Source: Emydura subglobosa (Eukaryota; Chordata; Testudines; Chelidae). Taken from it: a stretch of DNA of 64,000 nucleotides. The position numbers and the translations under genes were made by a program. How positions within the stretch are numbered: the first letter of the stretch is position 1; each line of letters opens with the position of its first letter. Location of the stretch: contig ML679961.1 in the NCBI GenBank assembly GCA_007922225.1, forward strand, positions 74,474,652 through 74,538,651, written 5' to 3'. The notes under the pieces were generated by a model, which was not told the origin of the DNA, searched no databases, and was given only the letters and a program-made list of their open reading frames with translations. Below, one piece after another: positions 23,566 through 35,765 of the stretch.

Positions 23566-24667
23566 ATTACAAAGATGTCACAATGCCTACCCAGTGTAAG
23601 TGGGAATAGACTCAAACAAACATTTATAAATACAAGTTCATTTGTAGACGGTTTCAGAATGTAACAAATACTGTTAAGGCTCTTCACTTCTGATCACACA
23701 TCCTGGTTCTCTAACACACACTAAAATTATCTGAGTAATTAGGTATACCACATCAGTGGAAGCAATTTAAAATAATTGTGTGACAGCATTCACTCCTCTT
23801 ATCAGCCCCAATTTCTCATAGCAGAACTAAGTTTGTTACAACTATTTGGGTAGATTACTGATTCATTTTTAATATCTCATTCACATGATGAATAATTGTG
23901 AAAAAATAAGTAGATGATGTACAAGCAATTTATGACTGTAAATAATTATGCTTGGAGTAAATTATTTAATTTTGACATATTCAATAACTGCGAAAACATT
24001 CATAAATTTGAAAAAAAAAAGTGCATTGTAGTTACATGTATACACACTTTATAATTTATTACAACATAATTGCTCCATAATTGCTCAGTTACTGTAATAT
24101 TTATATTTTCTTCCATAATAGATTGATCCTCAGAGCTAAACAGTATTTACATAATCTCCATTTCTGCTCAGTGAATGGGCTGGCAAAACAGCATATGAAA
24201 CAAGACACTTTTCAAACAGAATTTTGCAGGCTGAATATTGACAATAGGAAAGATAAATGCAATGGATCTCTATAGATTTTGCTTTGTGCTTATTAATAAA
24301 GGGGTTTCTAGCATTTCATTATAAACCCTTTCTTATGGGGTCTATACACCATTAATTGTGTACCAGAGCTGGACTTTAGAAGACTGCAGAGTCTGTAGTC
24401 ACAACCCTCTTGAGTTTAGGGGATGACCCAAAAAAAAAAAAAAAGTAAAAGGGAATTTCAGTATTATGGGATTATTGGTTTTTATTTAAGGCTGTAGTTA
24501 TTTTTCTTAGAAAGACTCTTGAAACTGTAACTCTTGTAAATTATTGTAAACCACTCACTAGGATTGAAAATCTAACCCATATTTCCCCATTGTGGAATTT
24601 GGTCCTCCGGTAGTTGCTGGTACGCAGAAGAATTTAATGAGTCTACTATGGCTACCAGCTAAGGGAA
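23566..24667. other. No gene; includes a poly-A run
   Basis: AT-rich. A run of 15 A lies at 24430-24444. The 64-codon frame at 24081-24275 has no domain. Confidence 0.5.
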
Positions 24668-24745
24668 TTAGTCCTTTAGCTCAAGTGGTAGATGCTCAAG
24701 CTTTTTAGTGCAAAGAACCAGAGTTGAATACCTGCTGATGTTGTG
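24668..24745 (+). repeat. tRNA-derived SINE head
   Basis: tttagctcaagtggtagatg resembles the RNA polymerase III A box of tRNA, and agagttgaatacctgctg the B box. The arms do not fold into a proper cloverleaf (T-arm and anticodon stems fail), so it is a SINE head or tRNA-like fossil and not a tRNA gene. Confidence 0.55.
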
Positions 24746-24984
24746 GATTTTTCCTGATGATCACTGTATAATTCACAGCTCAACACAGTGGTGATTGGGT
24801 CTGGAAAACCCGTAGCAGTTTGGCCTTGGATTTTTTAGCAGTCTCCATATGAATCCACAGTTGTAGGAAGGCAGGAATCCTTGCTTTGGTGTCATAGGAA
24901 GGACTTGGATTGTGACACACAGAGCTCATTGAAGTATATGTCCTCTAAATTTTACAGTAATCGTACTGTAAGAAACCAGTATCA

Positions 24985-25085
24985 TTAGGATTATTATTTA
25001 ATATTTCTATATAGTACCATAGGTATGAATAGTGCTTTACAATGAATGAACATATGGTCCCTGTCTTGAGGGGCATAATATCTAG
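24985..25085 (-). repeat. SINE tail fragment
   Basis: attatttaatatttctatat, then gtgctttacaatgaatgaac and atggtccctgtcttgagggg, match a common SINE tail in reverse (poly-A side left). Confidence 0.5.
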
Positions 25086-26379
25086 GTTAGATACCACAGG
25101 GAAAGATAATATGTAACAATATTAATAAGCTGGCATGGGTCCCAAGTGGGGGTTAGGACTGGGTCATAGGCAGTGACAGATAGGGACCAAAGCGCTCTCT
25201 TGAGATGGGATGTGTGCAGGATGAGGCAGTTGCAATCTGGCGCTCCTAAACCCTGAAAGAAACAAGTTCCATTCAAGCACAATAAAGGAGTCCTTATAGA
25301 TTTGGAAGGAGCCTACCTTGTGGAGCTCCTATGCCTGGCGTGAGTGAGGATTGGAAGAGGGAGCTGGAAAGGGAGCTTGCATGGCAAGTGGGATCAGGAA
25401 GGATAGTTCATGGATAGGGAGCATCCTGGGAGGTGAAATATTTCTTATGAGAGTAGGAAACAAAAGGGGCATGAAAGGAAGCAGAGGTGATGAAACTTTG
25501 AGCCTGAGTGTGTAGCTAGAAATGAGGGAAGAAACATAGGAAGTGGCAGAACCATATACAGGGAGCAGGAGTTTAATTTTCATGAAGCGGTGGTGATGTG
25601 GCATGGGGAATAAACAAGCAAATGTCCTCAAAGAGAAGGCAACATGCTCTGAGGGGTTAGAGAGGCAACAAGTTTGTTGACTGCATTGCAGACTGACTGC
25701 GTGGTGGAGGAGGGTCTGCAAGATAGGCCAGAAGAAGGCTGCATTCGTCTAGGAAAGAGACTTAAAAGTCTAAGCAAGGCTTTTGGCAGTAGGGATGAAA
25801 AGAGAGAGAGACAAAAGGATGTGAAACTTGGTGTGTACCTTTCAGGTCCAGAACAATTTTCCAGCATGCTGATGGAACAGAACGCATTAACGAAATACAA
25901 AGTCAATTCAATCTGGAGTTGCAAACTCAGATTTTCATCTTTTACTCTGAATTTCTTTGCTTTTGTAAGACAATAAGGCCAGCTTTTCCCATTGCTGTAT
26001 TTTTTCCCAGTTCTTGACACCAGAATATTTTTCATACTACTGAGCGTAAAATGAGATGACTCTTATTCTCACTGGTATAAATCAGAATACAAAATAGTCC
26101 CATTGCTGTGCTTGCAAAGCCCGTCTGATTGTTTAGCTTTTCAACAAAACAGACATGCTAAGCAGTCCTGCTGCCAAGTAACACTAAAGAGTTAAATATT
26201 TATTTATTTTCTTCTGTTTTTAATTCCAAATTCTACTTCTGAACTTCACCTTATGGTACGTAAGAATCATAAAACTATTCCACATCAGATTGGCCAATGC
26301 AGTTTTTCCCCAGTAAAATCTCATTGTTTCCTCCAGTATGGCAAGGCATTACTAATAATGCTTAGAAATTTTTTTCCTA
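25086..26379. other. No gene assigned
   Basis: Contains frames of 100 to 135 codons (25329-25721 and 25628-26035 minus, 25674-25976 plus) that overlap on both strands and show no domain. The stretch 25300-25830 is purine-rich on the plus strand, which lengthens minus-strand frames without meaning. Confidence 0.45.
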
Positions 26380-26550
26380 CATAGTTCTCAAAACACTTTA
26401 CACAGGATATGAGTATCATTAGCCCTAATTTACAGATGGAGAAACTGAGATAGAAAGGTGAAGTGATTTTCCCAAGTTCATACAGAAGGTCAGTGGCAGA
26501 GCAGGAATATACCCCAAGACTCCTAATTCCCTGTCCAATGCCCTATCTCA
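26380..26550 (-). repeat. MIR SINE, minus strand
   Basis: tttacagatggagaaactga followed by aagtgattttcccaagttca and gtcagtggcagagcaggaat is a clear reverse MIR core and head. Confidence 0.85.
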
Positions 26551-26611
26551 TGTGCAGAAACATGATGACTGTTTAACCTCTCAAAGCATCACCACACCAC
26601 ACAAGCACTAA

Positions 26612-26871
26612 GGGCTTGTCTACACTTACCACCGAGATTCAGCGGCAGTCAACCAGAGTTATGCAAGCTATGCCAAAAATGTGCATAACTCCTGTCAACT
26701 TCTCTGCTTCTCTTCTGTGTGCCGTCTTCACTGCACTGCGCTGATGTAGCGCTACACCGCTTGAGGAGGTGGTCTTAATATGTCGATTTCTGGATCGACT
26801 GAGCAGACCTTCACTGACTGCTCAGTCGATCCAGAGAAATCGATCTGACGGCCATCAGTGAAGACGTAGCT
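26612..26871. mobile_element. Harbinger MITE, 260 bp
   Basis: Left end gggcttgtctacact and right end agtgaagacgtagct form a terminal inverted repeat. TAA flanks both sides (26609-26611 and 26872-26874), the 3-bp duplication typical of PIF/Harbinger. The interior has a long hairpin: tcgatttctggatcgactga against tcagtcgatccagagaaatc. The copy at 54975-55267 is the same family. Confidence 0.88.
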
Positions 26872-27032
26872 TAAGATAGCAAGTGAAGAATAAAGTATTC
26901 AGCTGAATGTGCAAGGTTAATAATTACTCAGATTGGAATTTGACCAGGACTGTAGTACTCACAATGCTAATGTTGCAAAGAGGGATATGGGATCTTTAAT
27001 GAATTTGATAATCTATGTTGCATACAGTATAT

Positions 27033-27103
27033 GGGCCTGATCCAAAGCCCATAAAATCAATGGGAATCTCTCAATGAATTTCAGTGGGATTTGGATCAGG
27101 CCC
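27033..27103. repeat. Palindromic short interspersed repeat
   Basis: gggcctgatccaaagccca at the left and its inverse ending in ttggatcaggccc at the right make a 71-bp near-perfect hairpin. Such palindromes with ggcctgatcc ends are widespread in sauropsid genomes. No coding content. Confidence 0.8.
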
Positions 27104-27560
27104 TATATTGCTTGATAAGTATATTATAAAAACATCCATAGCATTAAAGTTGAGAATGGAAATGGAGTATAGGGCCAAATCTTGCTCACTGTAGTCAGAC
27201 TAGTAATAACAGTGGCTTCACTTGAAATTCACAACCAATATGTGCGTATATAAATTTTGTGATTGCATCTACATTGATAGTCAAGTTGTGTGTTAGTCTA
27301 AGTATCTTATCCATTCAATAGCTGAAGGAAGAACATTTTGGAAGTCTGTGAGGGACCCAGGTAGCCTTTGCCAATGGGTGCAGCCTGCAGATATGTGGCC
27401 TACATCTTCTAACTGGCCACAGCTGCAAAAGGTGCACACTTAGTTAATAGCAGCACATCTGATCACTCCACATTTGAAGCAATTGAGCTTTACCCAAAGA
27501 TGGAAGGTCAAAAGCAGGGAGCTGGACTGTTGGATCTGTTACAAGGTAAAAATTTGGCTG
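27104..27560. other. No gene seen
   Basis: Unique sequence between the palindrome and the old LINE. Confidence 0.45.
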
Positions 27561-29975
27561 TGTTTGATGCTTGTTCTTGCTACCAACTGTGCCACCCGGA
27601 AGTAATATCCAGTTTCCTGTGGAGATCTGTCCAAACAGGGGTGCCTTGAGCTAAGATGGTGGCTCAGGAGATTAAAAACAGCTTTAAACAGGGGTAGATG
27701 TGGCATAGCTAGCACCTTAAGGAGCAAATTCTGCAAGACGACTTAACACCTAATGTCAGGTGGGTGATGTTTGACAGGACCATCAGCCAGGCAATGTTAG
27801 TCAGTCCTATGATAACTTTTATTACATGCGTGGCATCATTCAGTTCGATGTCTGCTAATCCTCTGTGAAAAAACAGCACAAGGCATCCTATAGAATTTCC
27901 CAGTATCTGTGCACTGGCTCCCCAGGTAGAACAAGCTAGTTTGCTAATCAAGTTGTTTCTTGTCTTTATTTTCAGGAAAGTCTTGGTAAGACATTCCTTG
28001 AAAATCTAAGTGCAGTTTAATATAACACTTAGACAGACAAGTTTTGGGTCATGGCGTAGCCTATGTCCATTCAGTAACATGTTAAGCTGTTGTTTGGCCC
28101 TTGTGTGTTATAGATAGAAGCAGCTGGAAGCTCTCTTTTTGGAACTAGGTTAAAGTCTCCATCTATTGCATGTCAGTATTCAAGACTTGTAGCTGACTTA
28201 AATCCTAGTCTGGTACTGCCAGACAGATGTTATCTGTGAAAACAAAATACCAGGCAGTGATGTTGGGAAGGTCATTTGTGAAGAGGTTGAAAAATATCAA
28301 TGCTAGAACTGAGCCTTGAGATAATTATTTTGAGACCTTCTGAAGCTGTTTTTTGGTCCAAGTGAGACTTGGAACTTGTGGCCTCTCAGCTACAGTTCCA
28401 CGTTCATGACCACCTACTTCAGTAGGACCATGACAGTTTGTTTATAGACCTCTATGCCAGATCATGTCACAGGCACAGCAAGATCTAGGAATACTGTGCC
28501 TGGCTTCTGCCAGGTCTGGAAGCCGGTCTGGTGACTGCTGGCACTTGATCACAAGTTCTGTGGTTTTATCTGAAACCTGCTTGATCTACACTTGGGATAT
28601 CATCAATATTGGGAGCAATTCTTTGAAGGATACTCTTTTCAAGTAATTTGTACATGCATCTGAGCAAAGGTTTGGCGGCAGTAACTTGTTTCAAATCAGT
28701 GGTCTATTACTTTTGTTTTATGCCAGATTTTAGGTATTTTATTCTCCTGGATGACTCTTGATAGAAAGATGTCTATCCATTGTTTGCTGTTTTTTTCAAC
28801 GGATTTGTGGTGAGATATTATCAAGATCCCAGGCTTTTACCTGTTTTCAGAGTTTCAGTTGCCCTCTCCATTTTGTCTGCAGTGAAAGGCTGGAAGTGTT
28901 ATTTGATTTCAGGTAGACACTGTTCTTATTGCCACCATTACTTCTTCAACTCTCCTTCATGATTTTTGCTCTTATCTGTCTTTGTGACATTTATCAGGTG
29001 GGTAGCAATGGTGTTTCGAGAGTCTGGTTAGCGATGCCACACTAGGGGCTTCTGAACAGCATCAGGTTTGCTGATAAGTGTCCAAGATTTGCAACTGGAT
29101 CTTGACATGTTTAGTTCCATGATAGCCTGCCTCCATCTTGCTCTTCTAGACCCTTACATGTGGTTTAAAAGATGTGTGGTGTCATGTCTGATCACTACTT
29201 TCTTCATACTGTTCGAGGAATTTTGCACATTTCTCATCCAGGCAAGGAATATAGGTCTTATATCAACTTCTTGGAATTGATTTGTGGTAGCTTTGTAAAT
29301 GGCTTTGGTGAACTTCCTGTAAGCTTCTTCAATAGAGTTGTGTGGGATACAAGTGATGTAGCGGTTGGTGAATTGCGTAAAGCTGGGCTAGTTACAGCAA
29401 GGGTTTGTTGGTGTTCACAATCAGAATGGTTAGTCCACCTTGGATAAGGATCAGATGATGTTGCCTATGCGGGAAGTTTTTCAATAAACTGCTTGTAGCT
29501 TGACATGGATGATTTCCTGAACTGAGGTCAGAGAAGTAGTCTTGCTTCTATTTGGTAGAATAAAAAGTACTCCCTTGTTTTGGGTCATGGATGAGGTGAA
29601 AGTCATGGAAGGAGGCCCAGTCCATAAATCATTCCTGTTTTGATCTCACTGACTGTATCCCAAGGTGTTGTGGTTATTGAAATCCTCAACAGAGATCACA
29701 GGAAGTAGGAACTTAAGAAGAATATTTAGAGTTACCCAGGGTTGGTTAGAGGGCTTGTACTCATTTCCCAGTCTGAATGAACAATTCTTACAATATAACA
29801 TAGGTCTGAATTAGATCAGAGTGCTTCCGTTTCAGCAAGATCTGCTCTAACATAGCTGGCATATTTCCTGTGCAGGGAGTAACTCACAAGGTCATAACCT
29901 TTGATGTTAAGGTTGCTGGCATAAAGCACATCGACAAGTGAGACACAAACAGTAAATGTATTTCAATAGGAACAC
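27560..29975 (-). mobile_element. Old LINE, minus strand (endonuclease and RT)
   Basis: Reading down from about 29975, the endonuclease is marked by LNIKGYDLVSYSLHRKYASY and FNNHNTLGYS-like text near 29680. Then come a linker (about 29450-29000, including RRARWRQAIMELNMSRSS), the RT fingers (28890-28640, MERATETLKTGKSLGS), DQAGFR (near 28590), SQGSVLALIFFNLFTNDLPN (near 28300) and the active site. The tail at 27951-27709 reads KLACSTWGASAQIL and VLSNITHL, a conserved C-terminal block. Stops and shifts are everywhere. It belongs to the jockey-like superfamily of LINEs; the exact clade is not assigned. Confidence 0.8.
28209..28256 (-). pseudogene. RT active-site segment of the old LINE, mutated
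   Basis: The frame reads WYFVFTDNICLAVPD, where a live element would read YADDICLA. The Ala is Thr and the second catalytic Asp is Asn, so the polymerase site is lost. Confidence 0.7.
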
Positions 29976-31902
29976 TTGTATACAGAAGGCAACTAGGATT
30001 TGTCTCATATATCGTGTGGGAAGCAGTAACAGAAAGTGACATACTGTGTCACTCTCATAAATCACAGCAAGCTCTATTTATATAATTCCTTGATCTTGAA
30101 TTGATTTCTACTGGACAGTATTTTACAAACCCAAAGGCACACCATACAATGATTCCTTGCAACTTTTCCACTAAAATATAAAAAAGTTAAAGCAACACAT
30201 TGCAAAAAGAACAAACAACTGAAACCACTAATCAACACACACCTGAAAAAGAATGATTTAAGTGCGTATAAAATTGTTGGAGACCCGGAATACCAAACTC
30301 CTACTCAGCCCTGTGTGTGTGTGTGTGTGTGTGTGTGTTGAGTTATAAATCTCTGAAATAGAGGTTTACAAAAGAGACGCTGGAGTCCATTAATTACAGT
30401 TATACGGGTGCTAGTGGTGTCTCTATAATTACATGTAATTACTATGTATCTCCGTCACTGAAAACACTCACTTGTAAATCTGAATTAAACTATAGGCTCA
30501 CAATTCTCTTGACAAATATTTTGGCTGGCAGCCTTTTTCATTAATCTGAATTCCAAGAGCCTGATTGTCAGTCACTCTGTTTTTAAAATTGCGGCAGGAC
30601 CAGGATGGGGGAGAGAAGATAGCTCTCAGACAGCTTTGTGTTGTCCATACTTTGGGGCAACTGGGTGGCTCCTTCTGTGGGTTACACCAGCCTCAGAGCT
30701 GCCCAGATTTACTATCTGCTTTCCATGGGCCCTTGGAAGCCAACAATAGTAGTAGTACAATTAGAACTAGTAGTAGTAGAGAGCTCTGAGCACAATCCCT
30801 CCATGCATCCAGCTCCAAAAATGCTGCTGTGTGCACCAGCAGAGGACATAGCACTCCTTCTCTCTTCTCTGTAGGACCACCTAACAGCCTATGAGAAAGG
30901 AAAAGAGTTTGCACACCATCTGAAAAGACAAAGGCAGGCAGTGATAACTGTACATAAAGGAAGAGCAGAGAAGAGTCCCCACCCTGCAGACTGGAGCAGG
31001 GATAGAAGAAGCCCCTCTGCCCCTCTGGCAATCGTGGGTAGGAGAGACAACCTCGGCTGTGGAGACTGGACCCAAATGAGAGGGAGGACAGAAAAAATGG
31101 GAGAGAGACATAAAACAGAGGGAGCATAAAACACAAGAACACAGAATATGAGAAAGCATGTTGTGGAGGACAAAAAATGCTCTATATAAACACATGCACA
31201 GGCATACATACACTTATAATAGAAATGTAGGACCTGATGCTACGGGGGCTTTCAGAAGGAGGGAAAGAGCTCATCTTTGGATCCATCTCATCAGCATTTT
31301 TCTCATTCTCCACAGATTTTCCAATTTTTTTGTTATTTGTGTTGTGGTTTTGTGTGGCATGAGGTGTACGTGCTGCAGAGAGGAGCTTGATTTCCCTCTG
31401 ACACAAAAAGCTTTGTCAGAGCACCCTTTCCACCAAAGGTGCTATACAAAAAACTGCACTGAAGAACGTTAAGGTGGCAAAGTCCAAGAGCTCAAAAGTT
31501 AGGAAACATTAGGAAATGCCCTTGTACACATGCATTATGATACAGTCTTTACCATGGTTAAATACTATTTTTTAAACCTGAACATTACGGGGTTGGTTTG
31601 TTTTTGTTTTCATAATAGACCGCTCAGTGCACAAGAAAGATTCTTTACTTGCAGTACTGCAGGCTGGGAACATGCTGCTTTATTCAACTATATACAAACA
31701 GAGTGTGTGTGTGGGAGGGAAGTATACACACTAAGTAAAACAGGATGTAAGAGAGGGATGGAGTATGGATCCAACCCATAATACTCTGAATAACCAAGTT
31801 AACTCCTTGATGACCATGTCATTACAGTTTTTTTTAAATAAATTTCTGAACACAGGGTCTTATAATGGAAATTGTTGTGCAACTTTAACTATAGACAACT
31901 CT
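29976..31902. other. No gene; simple repeats and chance frames
   Basis: (TG)n at 30312-30338 and (TAG)n at about 30747-30780. Frames up to 149 codons at 30693-31142 (minus) overlap frames on the other strand and in other phases and lack domains; their hydrophobic look comes from T-rich codons. I see no exon that I can defend. Confidence 0.5.
30312..30338. repeat. (TG)n microsatellite
   Basis: Pure TG run of about 13 units. Confidence 0.95.
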
Positions 31903-32300
31903 GCCAGCTCTGAGGGAACTAGGCTTGTTTAGTCTGCAGAAGAGAAAAGTGAGGGGGGATTTAATAGCAGCCTTTAACTACCTGAAAGGAAGTCCCAGGA
32001 AGGATGGAACTAGGCAGTTCTCTGTGGTAGTAGATGACAGAACAAGGAGCAATGGTCTCAAGTTGCAAAGGAGGAGGTCTAGGTTGGATATTAGGAAAAA
32101 CATTTTCACTAGGAGAGTGGTGAAGCACTGGAATGGGTTATCTAGGGAGGAGTTGGATTCTCCATCCTTAGAGGTTTTTAAGGTGTGGCTTGACAAAGCC
32201 CTGGCTGGGATGATTTAGCTGAGGTTAGCCCTGCTTTGAGCAGGGATTTGGACTAGATGATCTCCTGAGGTCCCTTCCAACCCTAATCTTCTATGATTTT
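31903..32300 (+). mobile_element. CR1 LINE 3' end
   Basis: Open frame 31925-32218 reads [32 protein letters not shown] and [20 protein letters not shown], the CR1 ORF2 C-terminus. It is followed by the 3' UTR phrase gatctcctgaggtcccttcc. It starts mid-ORF2, a usual 5' truncation, and is of the same subfamily as the copy at 1-970. Confidence 0.93.
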
Positions 32301-32919
32301 AATGGCTTCATCTCGTAGTTAAGCCCAGACAAATAGTGCCACTTGGCCTGCCACCCACTCAGCTTCCCATCATTCCATCCTGAATGTTGAATACTTAAAT
32401 TATGGGTATCATCCATTTTTAACTACATAGTTTTCAAAGGGTTAATGTCAGGACAATGCCTTGGTGTCCCTATAAGTAGGAACATCAATGCTCCCCCTTT
32501 CCAGAATGAAGGAAAATGGAATGCCTAACCCATTCTGAATTTGGAAAGTATGCTCACTTCAATTGTACAAACAATAAAATCTTCTACATCAGATAGAATA
32601 TAGGAATGAATGTTGAGGAAGGTACCAGAGGAGATACGTGTAATGAAATCTGTTCTTTTGGTTAGAAGAGTGTACCCTCTTTTTATTACACATCATCTTA
32701 TGAAATCCTTTGATATATCAGAATATCTAGAGAGAAGCCATCACCAAGCTTATTTTTTTTCCCATTTTGTGCTTAGCTATTTTACCTCGGGTATGGATCT
32801 CACAACACTGATGCATGCCTTTTCCATTTTCAGATTATATTATTATTATTATGTAGTCCATGTGTGGCTATTCCTGAAGTTCCAATCATAAACTTATGCT
32901 AGTAAAGATTGCTGTTGCC
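32301..32919. other. No gene seen
   Basis: Unique sequence, with a (TTA)n run at about 32834-32852. The 93-codon frame at 32610-32891 has no domain. Confidence 0.5.
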
Positions 32920-33260
32920 CTCTTACTGAGCTGAACATTTTAGGGACCACATTAAACCTGTGCTCAACAAATGGCACTGGCTTCCTATTCATTGCCAGGT
33001 GTTTGTTGATGGTGTTGATTTGAGAGTATAAAGCCTTTATATTAGGGGTCATGTATATCTCAAAGACAGTCTCCTGTTATACCCCTGAATTAGAGGTCTG
33101 CTACGTTCTGTACATCTCAATCTCTAGACTGTACCTGGAACTGGCATTCTCAGTGAAGGGAATTTACTTCCCCCGTGAATTTTGAAGACCTTTTTTCTCT
33201 TCCAGAGAATGAATTTACTGAGATCTTCAGAATGCTTACAAAGCTTATTGTCTCTCTTTA
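32920..33260 (+). pseudogene. L2-like LINE C-terminal remnant
   Basis: Translation gives HWLPI-like text (WHWLPIHCQVFVDGV) and later TGILSEGNLLPP, with stops. These fit the end of L2-type ORF2, where an 'LHWLPV..RI.FK' block is conserved. Weak but above chance. Confidence 0.45.
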
Positions 33261-33439
33261 CCTACATTTCTCCTTTGAGAGGTGAGCTGAATGGAGAAGA
33301 GCTCTTAGTTTTGAAGGCTAAGGGAATATTTTAGTGTTTTTGTTGACACTGTATCAATTTAAAGGTATGTTGTATATGTGTGTTTTAAACATTATTCATG
33401 TACCTACAAGTTGTGACTGGGATGCTGAATAAATCATAA

Positions 33440-33590
33440 CCATAAATAAGTCTATAGTAGAACAGACCAATGGTTCATCTAATCCAATACTCTACCTCCA
33501 ATGGTGTCCACATGTGGTACTTACGGAAGTAGTGAGTATCAGGCTGGGGATATGACCTGACCAGTATATCAGTTCATTCTGTGAAGCATG
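33440..33590 (-). repeat. CR1/LINE-type 3' UTR fragment, minus strand
   Basis: agaccaatggttcatctaat followed by ccaatggtgtccacatgtgg matches the sauropsid repeat phrase 'cagaccaatggtccatctag'. Fragment only. Confidence 0.55.
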
Positions 33591-34930
33591 ATGCTAGGAT
33601 AACCTTTTTCTTATTTTATCCTTGATAAAATAATTGCAGAAATTATCTTAATTAGACTGAACTACATTTTCACAGTGGCATCAATCCATCCTCTTAACTT
33701 GTGGCCACATTTTATCCACACACATATTCAAGTGATAGAAATAGGCCTAAAACAAAACAAGAGTTTGGTGTTTGGACATATATATATGTTGAACATACAA
33801 TGTGAGTATATATGTGATTAAGCCATTTTGAAAATCTGACCCTGCTCTGTCTGATTAAGAACTGCATTGCTTTTTTGGGAATAGGTGATAATGTGGAACT
33901 CACTCAGGAACTAGCTTAGCTTTCAGACCTTTGAACCATTCAGTATGTAATGTATAAATTGTTTTCTTTCTCATGAAGAGGCAAAAATGGTTTTAAAGCA
34001 AAAAGGAGAAGAATCTGATTATTTAGTAAAACATGGAAAACCCACTTCATCTTGATTTTAAATCTAATTGAAATTGTACATACACACAGCTAATTAATGC
34101 TGTTCTTAATTAATGTATATATGTAGGTACATAATTGTATATACACACAACTAATTAATGCTGTTCTAGTGTGGATTATGAGCTTCTGAAGTATGCCATG
34201 CTACATGTACTAAAGCATGAAATGAATAGAAATCTTGACATGTCTGTCATTATCTTGCAATATTCCATTAGGCAACAAACAGTGCATATGTTAAAAGGCT
34301 CAACGTGCATTATGATATAAATTAACTTTTTAAAAACAAGGAATAAAACATGCAATTATGATTCCTTTTTTTAAAGTTTAATTTACTTGATAGACAAGAT
34401 CTTTTATTAAACACTAAGGCTTTGTTTTTCTTTGTATAGTGAGAATGTTGAACTTTTCCATATTACTCATGTGATGATGTAATCCTTTACAGTGATTTAT
34501 TTCAGTAAATTTTTATGTACAGCCAGTAATTGACATGATTTTGAAATAGAGGAATTTTGAAAACACCTGCCCCATAAGCAAGCTGCTTTTTCTCTTTAAT
34601 CCTGTCTATCCTAAATTAGTCATGTTTATGCAAACCCATGGAAGATGAATTAAAAGGAAAAAGAAGATTATACACTGAGGGGAAAATTAGGGCAGTGAGA
34701 TATAAAAAAAAATTGTTTTTTCATTCTTTTCTGTAACATTGCATAGTGAATAAATTCTTCATAGACAATTCACTCAACTTTCCAGCCTTAATGTTCCTTT
34801 AACTTAGTTTTGTTTTGTTTGTTTGTGTGTGTGCATGCAATATTTAAATATAGTATATGGGCAGCACTATAAAAGGGGATAAAGAAGAAATAATTTTGAA
34901 ATTGTCATTTAAACATGTCTCCTGCTGCGT
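33591..34930. other. No gene; candidate conserved stretch near 34160-34330
   Basis: AT-rich with a 61-bp direct duplication (34081-34106 and 34142-34167). The part at 34160-34330 is repeat-free and could be conserved noncoding DNA, by texture only. Confidence 0.4.
34081..34167. repeat. Direct repeat, 61-bp period
   Basis: tacacacagctaattaatgc at 34081 returns with one change at 34142, each followed by tgttct. Two copies. Confidence 0.8.
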
Positions 34931-35105
34931 GATAAAACCACCTAAAAGAGCAGCAGTAGCTATGTCGGTGGGAGATGCGCTCTCCACATAGCGTTGTACT
35001 CACAAGCGCTTATGTCAGCAAAATTTATGACGCTCAGGGGTGTGTTTTTTCACTCCCTTTAGTGATAAAAGCTTTGTTGGCATAAGTGCTAGTATAGACA
35101 AAGCC
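34931..35105. mobile_element. Harbinger-type MITE, left-truncated
   Basis: Ends in agtgctagtatagacaaagc, a TIR of turtle Harbinger MITEs, followed by TTA at 35106-35108. The interior phrases taaaaccacctaaaagagc and gcgcttatgtcagcaaaatt fit a common turtle family. The left TIR is not found. Confidence 0.65.
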
Positions 35106-35765
35106 TTAGATGTTGCCTCTGTCTCCAGCCCACTTACAAAATTGGTTATGATCAGGACAGGTAAAGGCCAACAAACACAGAAAAACAAAAGATCTGCAGT
35201 AGGGTTTTAAATTGGACACTCCCTCAAGAGAAAAGTAGTAACTGTTTGGGGGAGACAGATTTGGTAGCATGGCAAATAAAAAGAATCAAAACTGTTTTCT
35301 TAAAATCTCATATTTTTAATCCAAACAATCTCGTTTTTTTGTTTTGTTTCTGATTCATGATTTTTTAATGTTTAGGACTGGCAATACTAAGTAATGTTAA
35401 TTGTGCTCATTTTGTAAAAATGTGTAAGCACCTGGGGATCTTTTGGGATAACTGGTTGTTATATTTCTGAACACTGAAAAGCAGCATGGAAATCCTTTTG
35501 CTCAACTTAACTTGTGCACTGTAGCTTGTGAAGGAGATGTGAACTGTGGATCTTAACATAAAGCTAGAAATTCTAATTTAACCCCAGATTTTGGTCCTCC
35601 TGTAGTTCTGTACAAGTCGTGTTACAAATCGCATCCTGAATTATATACATACTTACATTCTCTCTTGATGCAAATCTCTGTAAAACCATATCAAAATGAA
35701 CAGTAAGAATAGCATACAGTATTCATTGACCAATAATCTTCCTTCTCATATCATGGTCTTCACAT
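35106..35765. other. No gene seen
   Basis: Unique AT-rich sequence up to the old LINE. Confidence 0.45.

Noticed and set aside
24668..24745. Possible tRNA gene
   Set aside because: A and B boxes are present but the T-arm and anticodon arm do not pair; fits a SINE head.
25628..26035. 135-codon minus-strand frame
   Set aside because: Overlaps another minus frame and a plus frame of similar length; purine-rich strand bias explains the openness.
30693..31142. 149-codon minus-strand frame, apparently hydrophobic
   Set aside because: Overlapped by frames in other phases (30881-31213, 30889-31209) and on the plus strand; hydrophobicity follows from T-rich codons; no domain or signal.
31158..31472. 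104-codon frame with Cys/His residues (CGMRCTCC...HQRC)
   Set aside because: Spacing does not fit a zinc finger; no homologue recognised; antisense frame also open.
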